Shown here one piece after another: positions 1 to 10,400 of a DNA stretch of 64,000 nt. The translations under genes were made by a program, and so were the position numbers. How positions within the stretch are numbered: the stretch's first letter is position 1; each line of letters opens with the position of its first letter. Origin of the DNA: Strigomonas culicis (lineage: Eukaryota > Euglenozoa > Kinetoplastea > Trypanosomatida > Trypanosomatidae); NCBI GenBank assembly GCA_000482145.1, contig AUXH01000004.1, positions 39,575 through 103,574 of the forward strand. Direction: 5' to 3'. The notes beneath the pieces are model-generated. The model saw only the letters and a program-made list of their open reading frames with translations, did no database searches and had not been told where the DNA came from.

Positions 1-3000
1 CAGCGGCACCAGTGGATCCACGGCCTCCGGTGGCGGCACGAGGGGGTCCTCCGGCGCGTCTGCTACGGGCTGTGGCAGCGGAGGTGGGATGAGGGTCTGA
101 GGCGGTGGGAAAGGCAGCAGCGCTCTCTCCGTTCCTTGTGGTTCTGCCACCACGACACGCGGTGCGCCGTTGATCTGCACGTCGGTGGAGTCGCCGTAGA
201 AACTCGGGGACTGGACCAGATCGGGCGCGACGTGGAGCGGCTCCATCGCGTGCGGCTGTGCATGCACGTGGTGAGGGTGGTGGTGGTGGTGGCTGTGCGG
301 CCCTTGGAGGGCTGCCAGCGGTCGTGTCGTCGTCGCCCGCACGCCTTGCTGCTCCGCCAAGTGGTCTGGGTGTGGCTCGGCATGGTCTTCCGTCTGTGGC
401 GCGCTCCACAGCGCATCCTGCGGTCCAGGCGCCTCCGAAACTGACACTGGTTCATGCTGCATACTCAACTCACCTACAAGTGTCAGTAGCTCCTCCTTGT
501 CCCGCAGCGCCTCCTCCAACTCCTGCAACAGCTCTGCGATACGCTCTTCTCCTTCGCGCACGCGTGCCAACAGCGCCTCATCGACCGGTGGTTCCGGTGG
601 GGACCGCAACTGATGCTGCTGCTGTGCTGCCAGCTCCTGCTCCAACTGCGCGATACGCTCTTCTCCTAGACGCACCCGCGTCAACAGCGCTTCATTCACT
701 GGCGGAGCGGACGGAGGACTCACGTACTGCTGCTGCTGCTGCTGCGCCGCCAGCTCCTGCTCCAGCTGCGCGATACGCTCTTCTCCTTCACGCACCCGTG
801 CCATAAGCGCCTCATTCACCTGCGGTGCGGGCGGAGGCCTCGACTGCTGCTGTTGCTGCTGCTGCGCTGCCATGGCTCGCTGTAGCTGGGCATTCATGGC
901 ATTCATGGACTGCACGAGTTCCTCCTGCTCTTCCTGTTTGGAAGCAAGCGCCTCCTCCAACAAGCGAATGGTTTCCTTCGCCTGCTCCGCCTCCTCCAGC
1001 ACCCTCCTCTGCTGCTCGCTCTCCCGCACGTCGAGCTGCTGGCTCTGGCCCTGCAGCAGGGCCACCTCCTGCTGCAGCTCCTGCAGCTTGAGCTCTCGCT
1101 CCTCCGCAAGCGCTCGCCAGTGTGCCACCTCCTGCCGCACGTCGTTGATGACGTCGATGAAAGGCGGCACCGGTGAGGACGAGTCGTCAGGGCTTTGAAA
1201 CGCGGTGATGCTGTAGTCCGTGTTGCCGCCGCCGTTGGGCGACACAGTGGTGTTCGGGCGTGAGTAATCCATATTGGCATCCACCGTGTCCGGCATGGCC
1301 ATCAAACCGGGTAGGGTCGTGCACAGCGCGTTTTTGGACGTCCTGTTCAGCTGTGTCTCGACACGGTCCGTGACGGGCAGTCCCGACAACGGCTGCGGCG
1401 GTAGGTTGGGGTGAATCGACTTTACCGTCTTTGCGGGGTCCATGGTGGCGGTACTGGCCACGAGCAGTTTCATCTCCACCACCCCAGGCGAGAAGGGAAT
1501 GGGCGAAAGCACGCTGTTGATGCCGCCCTTGCCGCTCCCCGGTGGGCACAGGCTGCGAAAGGCGTGCATGCAGCCCTCCAGCTCGCTCTTGAAGCCGGCA
1601 TCGTAAACGGTCGTCGAGGGTGCTGAAAAGGCATTAGGGACCGGCTGCGACCACTGCGTGCTGCCAGCAGCTACATCCATCAGAAGTGTGTCGAAAAAGG
1701 AAATGCCCCCCAGCGCCGTCACGAACTGCTCCACCATCGCCTCCTTGGTGGTGGTCAGCTGCAGTGGGGCCACGTGCGAGCCTTTGCTCCCCTGCAGCGC
1801 GTTACTATCGACTACGGGCGGCATCAGCAGGCAGGCGTGCGCCGCCAAGCAGGCACACCACAGGCGGATGTGCACCGACCCCTCCCGCGAGGCGAAGGAC
1901 AGCAGCGTCGACAGCCACGATGGCTCGGCCACGAAGTACAGCAGGACGACGGGCGAGGCGCCCAGCCAGGCAAAGAGGACGCGCATGTATGCGGCCAGCG
2001 TGGCGGTGTCCATCCCCTCGCTCGCGTAGCCGCCCTTGATGCAGTAGCACACATACGAGCAGAAGGCGTTAAAGAAATTGAGCCCAATCACTTGCGAAAG
2101 GACGACGGTGGGGTTGTGCGGCAGCGTGGAGCGCTTGTCGGCGCTCTGCTGCTGGCCAGCCGCGCTGGGCCCTTCCCACGGCACGGCGAACAGTCGCTCC
2201 GCCAACGACGGTGAGAGCAGCAGGTGACGCAGGAGGTGGGCCGCGTAGTACTTGCCATGCGGCGCCGCCTTATACTTCGGCGACGCGCTCGAGAAGAGGA
2301 GGACGTGGGAGAGCAGCGCGCCGCACTCGTTGTCGAGCGTGCGCGCCTCCGTGACGGGCGCAAAGGCGGACAGCAGCAGGCCGACGAGCAAGCCGTGGCA
2401 GGCGGACTCACTCAGGAGGGCCTCCACGAGGCCCACCGAGGCAACCAGCAACGTGGAGTCCGTGCTGGTGAGCAGGTCATCCAGGATGGAGCGCACGCTG
2501 CTGCGATGAAGGAGGGTCTTCTCATCCTTCCCCAAAACCGTATAGACGGGAAAGCGCAAGAACTCCTCAATGCCGCGCGGGAAATGGGTGACGAGGCGCG
2601 TCACCACACGCACCGTTTCAATACGCGTACCGACCTCCACTGCATGCCCGCACAGGGCTAAGGACAGGAGGGGGTGGAGAAGGCCAGCCTGCAGCAGCCC
2701 CTCGCGTGCGGCCGCGACGGTGCCCTCCGCCTCCGCCTCCTTGAGCACACAGGAGAGCAGCGCCATGGCCTTGAGGAGCACTAAGGAGGCGTCTGCCGCG
2801 AAGAGCGGCAAGGGCACGGTTACGCGGATGATCGGTGAGCGGTCCTTGTCCTTCAGCGCCGCGACCGCCTCGTGCACCCCACCGAGAAGAGGGCAGAGAC
2901 GGCTGGCGAACCCCATGTCGAGGAACACCTTTCGCGTGGATTTATTGCCGCGCAGCATGTTGTGCATAATTGTCAGGCAATCCGCCACGAGGCCGCCGCC

Positions 3001-3870
3001 TTTGAGATAGTTTGCGTTTTTGATGAGTTGAAACAGGGCCTCGAATCCGTTTTCAAACGCGAGAATCGTCTGCAGCTCCTGGTCCATCATGGTGAGCGCC
3101 GTCAGCAGCAACAGCACCTCCTTTTGCAGCGTGATGTCGTGGGCAGGGTCGGACAGCAAATCCGCAATGGTGCCCAGTCCACGGCACGTGAGCAGCTTCT
3201 GGTGTGTGACGGACGGATTGAACTCCTCCAGCCGCTGTAGTATGCGCACGGCGTGCAGGCGATCTGACTGGGTGAAGCCGACACCGAGGGCGCTCACGAG
3301 GAGAGCGACGCGGTCCTCCATCGCGGTCAGAAAGGCGTTGCGATACTGCTGCTTTTCTCGCGCCGAGAGGGCCTCACCACCGCCACCGGCCGCCGTCTGG
3401 CTGCGCGACGATGGATAGCACTCCACGTCCGTCACGTGGTCCAGGACAACGAGGGCGGAGGCCACCATGTCGGGGTCGATCTGTTGCTCTACCATATCGA
3501 AGAAGAGATCCGTCTCTGCTGGCTGCAGTGCATACGGCAGGTCCGGCGCACGCTCCAGCTCGCGGAGGGCATTCCGTTTATCTTGCATAACGACGCACGT
3601 CCGCAGGCGCGTCAGCAACGTGGGCACCGGTGTCGTGCTAGGGGGAAACCTCGCTGCCACGGTGGGCTGAGCCATGGGCTCCGCTGTACCTGCCGCTGCT
3701 GGAGCTTTCCCTCCACCGGCACCACTAGGACGTGCACTGGCTGCCACGATAGCCGCCTCTTGTGTCGGCGCAATCTTCGGTGCCGCACCTATCTCCTTAT
3801 CATCGTTTCGTTCTTTCTTCACGGGGTGCACAACATTCTCACCAAGCAATACTTTGAAAAGAAAACTCAT
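1..3870 (-). CDS. USO1: USO1/p115-like vesicle tethering factor (C-terminus cut by window edge)
   Basis: The frame is open without a stop from the ATG at 3870 to the left edge, giving 1290 residues with the C-terminus missing. The first 850 or so residues are helical and armadillo-like. Residues about 246-330 (with the segments DQELQTILAFENGFEALFQL and NMLRGNKSTRKVFLDMGF) resemble the p115/Uso1 head, and so does a later stretch near residues 590-650 with AWLGASPVVLLYFVAEPSWL. From about residue 870 the chain becomes a Gln/Glu-rich coiled coil, followed by a Pro- and His-rich region. In other eukaryotes p115/Uso1 is a cytosolic homodimer that tethers COPI/COPII vesicles at the cis-Golgi; that role is inferred here. 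The coiled coil carries three near-identical repeats, listed separately. Fairly sure of the family; the missing tail cannot be judged. Confidence 0.8.
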   Translation of the reverse strand, partial: MSFLFKVLLGENVVHPVKKERNDDKEIGAAPKIAPTQEAAIVAASARPSGAGGGKAPAAAGTAEPMAQPTVAARFPPSTTPVPTLLTRLRTCVVMQDKRNALRELERAPDLPYALQPAETDLFFDMVEQQIDPDMVASALVVLDHVTDVECYPSSRSQTAAGGGGEALSAREKQQYRNAFLTAMEDRVALLVSALGVGFTQSDRLHAVRILQRLEEFNPSVTHQKLLTCRGLGTIADLLSDPAHDITLQKEVLLLLTALTMMDQELQTILAFENGFEALFQLIKNANYLKGGGLVADCLTIMHNMLRGNKSTRKVFLDMGFASRLCPLLGGVHEAVAALKDKDRSPIIRVTVPLPLFAADASLVLLKAMALLSCVLKEAEAEGTVAAAREGLLQAGLLHPLLSLALCGHAVEVGTRIETVRVVTRLVTHFPRGIEEFLRFPVYTVLGKDEKTLLHRSSVRSILDDLLTSTDSTLLVASVGLVEALLSESACHGLLVGLLLSAFAPVTEARTLDNECGALLSHVLLFSSASPKYKAAPHGKYYAAHLLRHLLLSPSLAERLFAVPWEGPSAAGQQQSADKRSTLPHNPTVVLSQVIGLNFFNAFCSYVCYCIKGGYASEGMDTATLAAYMRVLFAWLGASPVVLLYFVAEPSWLSTLLSFASREGSVHIRLWCACLAAHACLLMPPVVDSNALQGSKGSHVAPLQLTTTKEAMVEQFVTALGGISFFDTLLMDVAAGSTQWSQPVPNAFSAPSTTVYDAGFKSELEGCMHAFRSLCPPGSGKGGINSVLSPIPFSPGVVEMKLLVASTATMDPAKTVKSIHPNLPPQPLSGLPVTDRVETQLNRTSKNALCTTLPGLMAMPDTVDANMDYSRPNTTVSPNGGGNTDYSITAFQSPDDSSSPVPPFIDVINDVRQEVAHWRALAEERELKLQELQQEVALLQGQSQQLDVRESEQQRRVLEEAEQAKETIRLLEEALASKQEEQEELVQSMNAMNAQLQRAMAAQQQQQQQSRPPPAPQVNEALMARVREGEERIAQLEQELAAQQQQQQYVSPPSAPPVNEALLTRVRLGEERIAQLEQELAAQQQHQLRSPPEPPVDEALLARVREGEERIAELLQELEEALRDKEELLTLVGELSMQHEPVSVSEAPGPQDALWSAPQTEDHAEPHPDHLAEQQGVRATTTRPLAALQGPHSHHHHHPHHVHAQPHAMEPLHVAPDLVQSPSFYGDSTDVQINGAPRVVVAEPQGTERALLPFPPPQTLIPPPLPQPVADAPEDPLVPPPEAVDPLVPL
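505..822 (-). repeat. Three ~38-residue coiled-coil repeats inside the p115 gene
   Basis: Three tandem copies of a unit built on VNEALxxRVRxGEERIAQLE, each of the first two followed by ELAAQ and a glutamine run, then a Pro-rich linker before the next copy. The third copy is the most divergent (VDEALLARVREGEERIAELL). A CTG trinucleotide run on the plus strand near 727-748 encodes one glutamine tract. The pattern looks like recent in-frame duplication of part of the coiled coil. Confidence 0.85.
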
Positions 3871-4342
3871 TTCGAAAGGGGAAGGCTGTCAGAATAGCAA
3901 TCCAGAAAAATCGACAAGTACAAAGGTATAAATGGGAAAACTCAAAAAGGATAGTTAGAAGTGCGAAGACTATTCAGTTAAGAAGGGGGGGGGGATAAAA
4001 ACAACACTTCGTGTAAAGAGAAAGGAGAAGAAAAGGAGGGGAGAGATACATTGCAGCGCGTGAAGAGGAATGGAGCATCCGGTTGAAGTTACTGCCAGGA
4101 GCTGCAGAGTGACGCATAGGCGTACGTTCCACTACTCCCCACAACGAACCTGACAAAGAATGTATACGCATAGACCAATGTTGTTTATGTTAATTAGCAA
4201 AAAAAAAAAGATTTATTATATGATTAAGATTAATTAAGCGCCACGTTAGGGTTAAACTATTCCATTTTAAAATGGAGGATTAATCGACAACGACAGATCA
4301 CACACAAAAAAAAAAACCGCATCGTCCTCCCTTTCTCGTGTG
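3871..4342. other. Spacer between p115 and NOP53 genes
   Basis: AT-rich spacer with a 10-base G run (3985-3994), a purine block on the plus strand at 4018-4047 that reads as a polypyrimidine tract in the transcript, and A-runs near 4199-4209 and 4306-4316. It should hold the p115 5' leader and the NOP53 3' UTR. No gene is visible. Confidence 0.7.
4007..4047 (-). promoter_or_regulatory. Candidate trans-splice acceptor region for the p115 mRNA
   Basis: Read on the minus strand, a C/T-rich tract (4047 down to 4018) is followed by the first AG at 4008-4007, about 137 bases before the ATG at 3870. A polypyrimidine tract followed by an AG is the known signal for spliced-leader addition in trypanosomatids. 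The exact site is inferred. Confidence 0.5.
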
Positions 4343-5257
4343 TTAGAAGGACGTCTCTGGGAGGGTCCCAAACGTTTCCCGCTTGACGCGCACCTCTCCC
4401 TTCGGCTTGAGCACCTTGCGCTTGTTGAACTCGTGGCGCGGGCGCGCGGGCACCAGGTTGCGCTCTTCCAGCGACTTCATGCGGTCCAGTGCGGGGTGGA
4501 TGGCGCCGCCGCGCATATGCCGCAGCGAGCCGACTAGCTTGTCCGACGTGGCCACGTCGGGCGCGAGGGCCTCGTAGTAGTAGCGCCCAAAGTGCTTCAC
4601 GTCCATCTTCGCCTTTCGCTGCTCGTGGCGCTTCTCCATCCGCAGCTCCCGCTGCGCCTGCGTCTCCTCGTGCTCCGCGAGGATCTCGTCCAGCTCGGCC
4701 ACCTCCTTCTCCGCCTCCGCGCGCTGCGGGTGGCGACGGTGGAGCAGCGACCGCTTCGCCTCGCGGAGGCCGGCGCGCTTGCCTAACTTCTTCTGCTGGC
4801 GCAGCTTCTTCTTCTTCTCCGCAGCGCGCTTCTTGGTGGCCTCGGGGCTCAGCACCTTGGGAGCCTTGGGGGGCTTCGTCTCCTTCACCTCCTCCTCCCA
4901 CGTCTTGTCGTCCGCCATGCTACCCTTGTAGGTGGAGTCCTTGCCGAAGGTGAGCATCTTGGTGAAGGCCTCGTTTTTCTTCTGCTTCTTCTCCAGCTTC
5001 TTCACCACAGCCTTAAGGGCCTGCTGATGGTCACTATCGGTGGGGTTGTAGCTCTGGCCCGACATGGGAAGGGCCACCGCCGCGCGATTGTTCGGCCGGA
5101 TCGGAGCATACTTCCGGCGGCGCGGCGCTGTCTTGTCTTGCGGCGCGACGTCCGGCGTGATGAACCAGTTGCTGGAGGTCTTGATGTTTTGGGGGCGGTT
5201 GACGGCCTTCGTCTTGCTGTCCGCCGTCCACAAGTCACGCTGCTTCTTCTTGGCCAT
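4343..5257 (-). CDS. NOP53: Ribosome biogenesis protein NOP53 (GLTSCR2 family)
   Basis: This is a 304-residue, very lysine/arginine-rich protein. Residues about 64-81 read PMSGQSYNPTDSDHQQAL, the conserved Nop53 segment near the N-terminus. The C-terminal part has the family-like block SLRHMRGGAIHPALDRMKSL followed by EERNLVPARPRH. Long basic and coiled stretches (about 120-230) fit a nucleolar RNA-associated protein. In yeast, Nop53 docks the exosome-associated helicase Mtr4 on pre-60S particles for 5.8S/ITS2 maturation; the same job is inferred here. The start is the ATG at 5257 (MAKKKQRDLW). The upstream neighbour on the transcript is another basic nucleolar-type protein, which may be coincidence. 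Confidence 0.85.
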   Translation of the reverse strand: MAKKKQRDLWTADSKTKAVNRPQNIKTSSNWFITPDVAPQDKTAPRRRKYAPIRPNNRAAVALPMSGQSYNPTDSDHQQALKAVVKKLEKKQKKNEAFTKMLTFGKDSTYKGSMADDKTWEEEVKETKPPKAPKVLSPEATKKRAAEKKKKLRQQKKLGKRAGLREAKRSLLHRRHPQRAEAEKEVAELDEILAEHEETQAQRELRMEKRHEQRKAKMDVKHFGRYYYEALAPDVATSDKLVGSLRHMRGGAIHPALDRMKSLEERNLVPARPRHEFNKRKVLKPKGEVRVKRETFGTLPETSF

Positions 5258-5653
5258 TCGAACGGTGAGACGTTTGTTGTTTGTGTAGGAGAGAGAGAAC
5301 TCGTACTCTACTTTTGCAACGAGTTACACAAAAGAAATATACATAAACGGGAAAACCAAATAGAGGAAAGAGGGGAGAAGATTACAAAAGAAAACACAGT
5401 CGCTTCGACGAAAAAAAAAGGGTATGCAGATGCTACACCTGTGCTTGTACATTGAGCTACCTCCTCTCATATTCCTTATAATACCTAGAGTATAGGGCTT
5501 CGTTTGTTACAAAACAATAATAACAATAACAAAGGTAAACATTAATCGTGTAATTTAATTATTTAGATTTAAAAGTCAAAAAACCAAGAAAAAACAAGAG
5601 CTACACAAGGAAGAAGAAAAGAGGGAAACAGTAGACCGCAAAAGAGCCCCTCG
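5258..5653. other. Spacer between NOP53 and the lysine-rich protein gene
   Basis: AT-rich sequence with a GA-rich block on the plus strand around 5287-5300 and a longer one near 5355-5395. Both are pyrimidine-rich in the transcript and are possible splice signals for the NOP53 mRNA. An AT-rich stretch (about 5460-5590) probably belongs to the 3' UTR of the upstream gene. No gene is seen. Confidence 0.65.
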
Positions 5654-6697
5654 TTACAGCTTCTTAATGGAGCGCTGGCGTTTCTTGGCCTCAAACATGG
5701 ACTTGTTGGCACGGCCCTTCCGCAGAAAGTTCTCCGCATTCTTCGTCCACTGCTTGCTCACCTGGAACTGGTAGAAATCGTTGTGCCGCCGCGGGCCGCG
5801 GCGCTTCTTCCGGATCGGTCGGTCCGAGCCGTCTTTGACGTCATCGCCGCCGAAGTTGGAGATGAGCATCTCCGGATCTACATACTCGTTGTGGTTCCCC
5901 TGCTTCGCCATCATATCCCGCACAACCTGCTTTACGCTGGTGGGCAATACGTACCTAAAGCCGTCCTTGTCGCCACCGCGCCGGTTGATCGCCTTGAGCT
6001 TCTTGATGTACTCCACGGCCGCGTGGTTCATCTCGCGCTCGCGCTTGTTCACCTCCTTGAAATACTGGTTTGCCTGCTGCAGCATCGCGTCCTCCGACAG
6101 CACCTGCGCGCTTTGCTTCTCCGCGTACGTGTCTAAGAAACTCATGTCGGCAGGGTAGAGCGAGAGGTCCTGGCGCAGCGCGGGATCGGACAACGCAACC
6201 GCGGCGGACGATCCCTGCGGCGACCCGGACGGAAGAAGCTTCGGGTCTATCTCACCGCGGATGGTCTGGCTAATCAGCATGTCCTCCAGCTGCTTTGGGC
6301 TGAACTGCGGCGACGCCGCGGTGCTCGAGGCGTCGTTCGCCTCCTCCTTTGCGGCCTTCTTCTTATTCCGCTTCGCCTCCTGCTGTTTCTGGAGAAGCCT
6401 CGCCTTGGCCTTCTTCTCCTCTAGCTTCTTCTTTTTCTTCGCATCGAGCGTCTCGGTCGCTTTTTTCTTCTTTAGTGTTTCCTTGCCTGTCTCGGCGTTG
6501 GCAACTACTGTTTTGGCTTTTCGTGTTTTCTCCTCTTTCCCTTTCTTCGGATCCGTCTTCTTCTTGCTCTTCAGCTTCTTCTTGAGTACAGGCCGTCCAG
6601 TCCACTCATGCTCCGCCTTCTTTGCCTTTTTGAGCTTCAACTTCTTCTGTTTGGCAATGAACTTTTTATTAGGCTTGAGATCAGGTAGGGTATCCAT
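5654..6697 (-). CDS. Lysine-rich nucleolar-type protein, possibly rRNA processing (Rrp7-like tail?)
   Basis: This 347-residue protein starts at the ATG at 6697 (MDTLPDLKPNKKFIAK). The frame continues 8 codons upstream only through a TTG. Residues about 10-140 are extremely Lys-rich with several likely nuclear or nucleolar targeting clusters. The C-terminal 110 residues look conserved and folded, with VLPTSVKQVVRDMMAKQGN, a basic patch PIRKKRRGPRRHNDFY, and the end FYQFQVSKQWTKNAENFLRK then KKRQRSIKKL. The FYxFQ plus basic tail faintly resembles the C-terminus of Rrp7, but I do not trust this as an assignment. The composition and the NOP53 neighbour make a ribosome assembly role plausible. The gene is real; its function is uncertain. 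Confidence 0.6.
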   Translation of the reverse strand: MDTLPDLKPNKKFIAKQKKLKLKKAKKAEHEWTGRPVLKKKLKSKKKTDPKKGKEEKTRKAKTVVANAETGKETLKKKKATETLDAKKKKKLEEKKAKARLLQKQQEAKRNKKKAAKEEANDASSTAASPQFSPKQLEDMLISQTIRGEIDPKLLPSGSPQGSSAAVALSDPALRQDLSLYPADMSFLDTYAEKQSAQVLSEDAMLQQANQYFKEVNKREREMNHAAVEYIKKLKAINRRGGDKDGFRYVLPTSVKQVVRDMMAKQGNHNEYVDPEMLISNFGGDDVKDGSDRPIRKKRRGPRRHNDFYQFQVSKQWTKNAENFLRKGRANKSMFEAKKRQRSIKKL

Positions 6698-7410
6698 TGT
6701 GTCGTGGGTAGAAAGAGACAAACTTATGTGTGAATGAATCGTATACTTTCGTATTCCTTTACCACTACAAGTCGTAGAGGTACTATTTGTATGCTTTTAA
6801 AGAAAAGAAGGAAAAAAAAAAGATTCGCGTAAATACGTATCGTGACAGATTGAAAATATAGAAGCGGGAGGGGAGAATAGCCTGTGAGCGCAACACGAGT
6901 AAGACCGTCAAATAACCACAGAAACGACAGATCGAATAGTGCAATGTCACATACGGATCTGTACATAGACACTCAACAAGGGGATGGGAAGAATATTCAG
7001 AGGAAGAGGTAACCATAGTTGTGGTGGTAGTGCTGCTGGTTGTTGCTGTTGTAACTATCGCTCTAGTAGAGAAAAAGTGATAGTGGTTCTAGTATTAAAG
7101 AAACCACACATACTTCAGTAAAGGGGTGCATATAATAATAATTCTATTCTCAATTAAATACCAAACAAAGATGACAAGAAAAAAAAGAAAAATAAAGGAT
7201 TACAACGCTAACAAGAACAATGAGAATTAACAACGAACCCCCAAAAAAAAGTAATAAGAGCAAAGTACAAAAAAAAAAGCAAATGAAATCTCTCTTTAAT
7301 GACACTCATAGATTTCCAACAAAAAGAGAGGTGAAATATGCATATTGCTCAGGTTTAGTTAAATATGTAGGAAGATGCACGACCGCGACACCTGCGAATG
7401 CACTCAGACG
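6698..7410. other. Spacer between the lysine-rich protein and HECT ligase genes
   Basis: AT-rich spacer of about 0.7 kb with many A-runs (for example around 7170-7195 and 7240-7280). It contains a short TGT/TTG-type run at about 7020-7050. No coding sequence with gene-like composition is visible on either strand. Confidence 0.65.
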
Positions 7411-10400
7411 CTAGGAAAGCTCAAACGTATCGCCCGACTGCGTGATGGCCAGCATCAGCTTGGTGTACATCATTTCCTCCGTCGGATACGGTGGCAGCTT
7501 CAGGTAGCGAAAGCATGTGTTCACGGACGGCAACGCCCAGTCGGACTCTAACATGCAATCCGTGTACAGGTTTTCGCGACCGTCGTCAGGCGATGAGGCG
7601 CTACCAAGTGACAAGAGGTCCTCCTTGTCGAGGAGGCCGGCGTCCGCCTTCATAGCGAGATCCATGCGCGGGGACACATCCTCGGACCCCTCGTGCGCGG
7701 CCTCGCGCTCCTCGTCCTCGTCCTCCTCCCGCTCGGGGGACTCGCCCCGCACCGCCATCGTCTGGCGCGCGTAGGCGAAGGCGTTCGAGCGCTTCACCAC
7801 GGTGATGGCGCCCAGCGCATGGACGCCACCGGGCGGAAAGCGCGGACAGCCGGTGCAGAAGAGCAGAAACGACCGCTGCTCCTTCGGTGTCAGGCGCCGG
7901 CTGAGAATGCGACTCAGCATCTGGATCTGCGGGCTGTCGTTCTGATAGCCGTGGTCACCGACGAGCAGCGACTTGACCTCCTCCTCCGTCCAGAGGGGCT
8001 CGGAGGGGTTCGTTTCGTCGCCACAGACGGCGCTCAGCAGCTCCCGCGGGCTCAGCAGGGCCAGCGCGTCCGCCGCGACGACGTCGCGGCAGCCCATGAC
8101 CATGAAGCGGATCGACTGAAAGACCGACTCGTACAGCGAGGCGTTGACCACGAGGCGCTGGTACTGCTTCACGTTGTTCGCATCCACCATCACGTTGGCG
8201 CCGCCGGGGCACAGCTCAAAGTCGTCGTTGCCGGGCAACGTGAAGGGCAGCTCCAGCGCAGCGAAGTCTTCCGCCTTGAGCGCGGAAAGCGCCGAGACGC
8301 TCCTCCACAGACTGCAGTCCACATCCTTGAGGGCGTGCAGCGGCAGGTGCAGCGCGTCGACCGGCCGCTCCACCTCGCAGCCGAAGGCGGAGAGCATCTC
8401 GCGCAGCCGCGACGGCATCGTGATGCGGTGCATCGGCACCCGGCGCCGCAGGAAGTACGCCACCATGGGCGAGAGGGGGAGCGGGAACACCTGGCCGTCC
8501 ATGAAGGCGCGGCCGACGGCGGCGCCGACGAGGTAGCTGGCCATCGCCAGGCTGCGCTCGGCCTCCGCATAATCCGTCAGCAGCGTCGGGCGGTCGCACA
8601 GCGTCACCTCGCTGCTGATCCCACCCGGATGGCACGCCGCCAGCAGCGGCGAGCGGTTGGGTGTCACCGCTGCCAGCGCCGCGGCCGCTTTCAGGAAGAA
8701 GGGGTTCGGCGTCGGATAGAGCCCTTCCGCAGGGGCGACCACCAGCGCCCCACCGCTGGCGTCCGCGCGATGATCCGCCGGGAACACGGGGACGGTGTGC
8801 ACCACTTGGTTGGCCGTCGACACACCGCCCTTCTTCACCTTCTTCGACGTCACCACCGCCTCGTTATCGGACGTGGTGGCGGTCTGTGCGGGCGGCGCGG
8901 GCGAGGTCACCCCGGTGCCCCGCTCGGTGCCCTCGGCCGCGCGCCACAGCAGGAGCGACGCGCGGCACACCTCCCGTGCGAGGAGGGAGTAGAACTGCGC
9001 GGTCGGCCCCTGCCCCACGCCGACGTCGCCGCGGAACTCGAAGGAGACGGGCAGACACGCGTCGGCGGACTTGCGTAGAGCGATGTACGCATCCGTGAGG
9101 AAGTGCGCGCGGTCCACCGTGTACTTGTGGTTCGAGAGCCGCGCCCACTCGCTGGGCAGGATGCTGAGGCCGCGGTCGACCCGTTGCTGCCGGAACGTGC
9201 GCATGTAGGTCAGCATGCACCGCCGCGCGTCGTAGGCGACGAAGCGCGCGAGTCGCTCCCGCACCGTCGCGGGGAGCAGGAAGCGGGCGTGGACGAGGAT
9301 GAAGTTCACCCAGCGCGGCACCGCGAAGCGGAGGGGCAGTACGCACACCCGCAGCGCGGACGCCTCCATCGCGCGCACGACGAGATTCGTGATGGTGGCG
9401 TTCACGAAGAGGCTGTTATCCTCCAGCACCGGGTCGCCCTCCTTCCGGTTGTCACAGAAGAAGCTGTGGAGCAGAATCAGCAGGAGCAGATCGTTGCGCA
9501 GCGCTAAGGGCGGTAGGTGAAACGTCAGCTCGGGTGCCGGTCGTGTTGCCAACGCAATTCGCGTGTGATCCGCGCAGGAGCAGCTGTCCGCGCTATCCGA
9601 GTCGAAGAAGTGAAACTGAAAGGCCGTGTTAGGTCCCGGTGGGTAGTCGTAGTCGTGCGGCAAGGGCGACTGCCGCACGGCCTTGGTCGGACACACCGGG
9701 AACCCGTCCTCGCCGCTCGTCGCTGGCCTTGCGGCGTAGCTGTGCATCACCGTGTACGGCGCCCCCTCCATCTGCACGAGGCAGTTCTCCAGCTTCTGCA
9801 GCATGTCGCGGTTGCCCATCGCGAAGGCGCGGCGGTACAGCACGCTGAAGAAGGTCTCGCTGTACCCCAGCAGCCCCACGTATGGGGAGTAGAGCATGTA
9901 GCGGTCCTCCAGACCCTCGCGGATGAGGAGGAGGGCGCGATACTTCTCCTCCTCGTTGAGCACCGCGTTGGTGCTGCGCTCCATGCAGTACACTTCCTCG
10001 TAGCAGTCCGGCCGGTTCGGCAGCACACCGCGGGTGTAGAAGGAGGCGAGCACGTCGTACACGAGGCAGTGCAGCAGCGCCTCGTTGTCCAGCAGTTTGT
10101 GCACGAGAACGGAGTCCTGCTGCGCCTCCGCCATGCGCACCAACACGCCCCGCACGCGGAGGATGAAGCGGGTCGTGTTGTGTAGGAAGGACTGGGAGGT
10201 GGGCGCCGTCTGCGTCGCCTTCGACGTCGACGAGCCGGTCCGGAAATAGCGCTCTATGTCGCCCACCGTCGTGAACAGGTGCGCCCGGTCGTGCATCGCG
10301 TTGTACACCCAGTCGGGGCTCCCTTCGTAGCGCGCGTAGCAGTGGAAGCAGAGGTCGAAGTCGCACTCGCGGCAGCAGTACCCCGCGCGCAGCGGCACGG

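Noticed and set aside
490..822. CRISPR-like or satellite array
   Set aside because: The repeats are in-frame protein repeats in a coding region without spacers; the window is eukaryotic.
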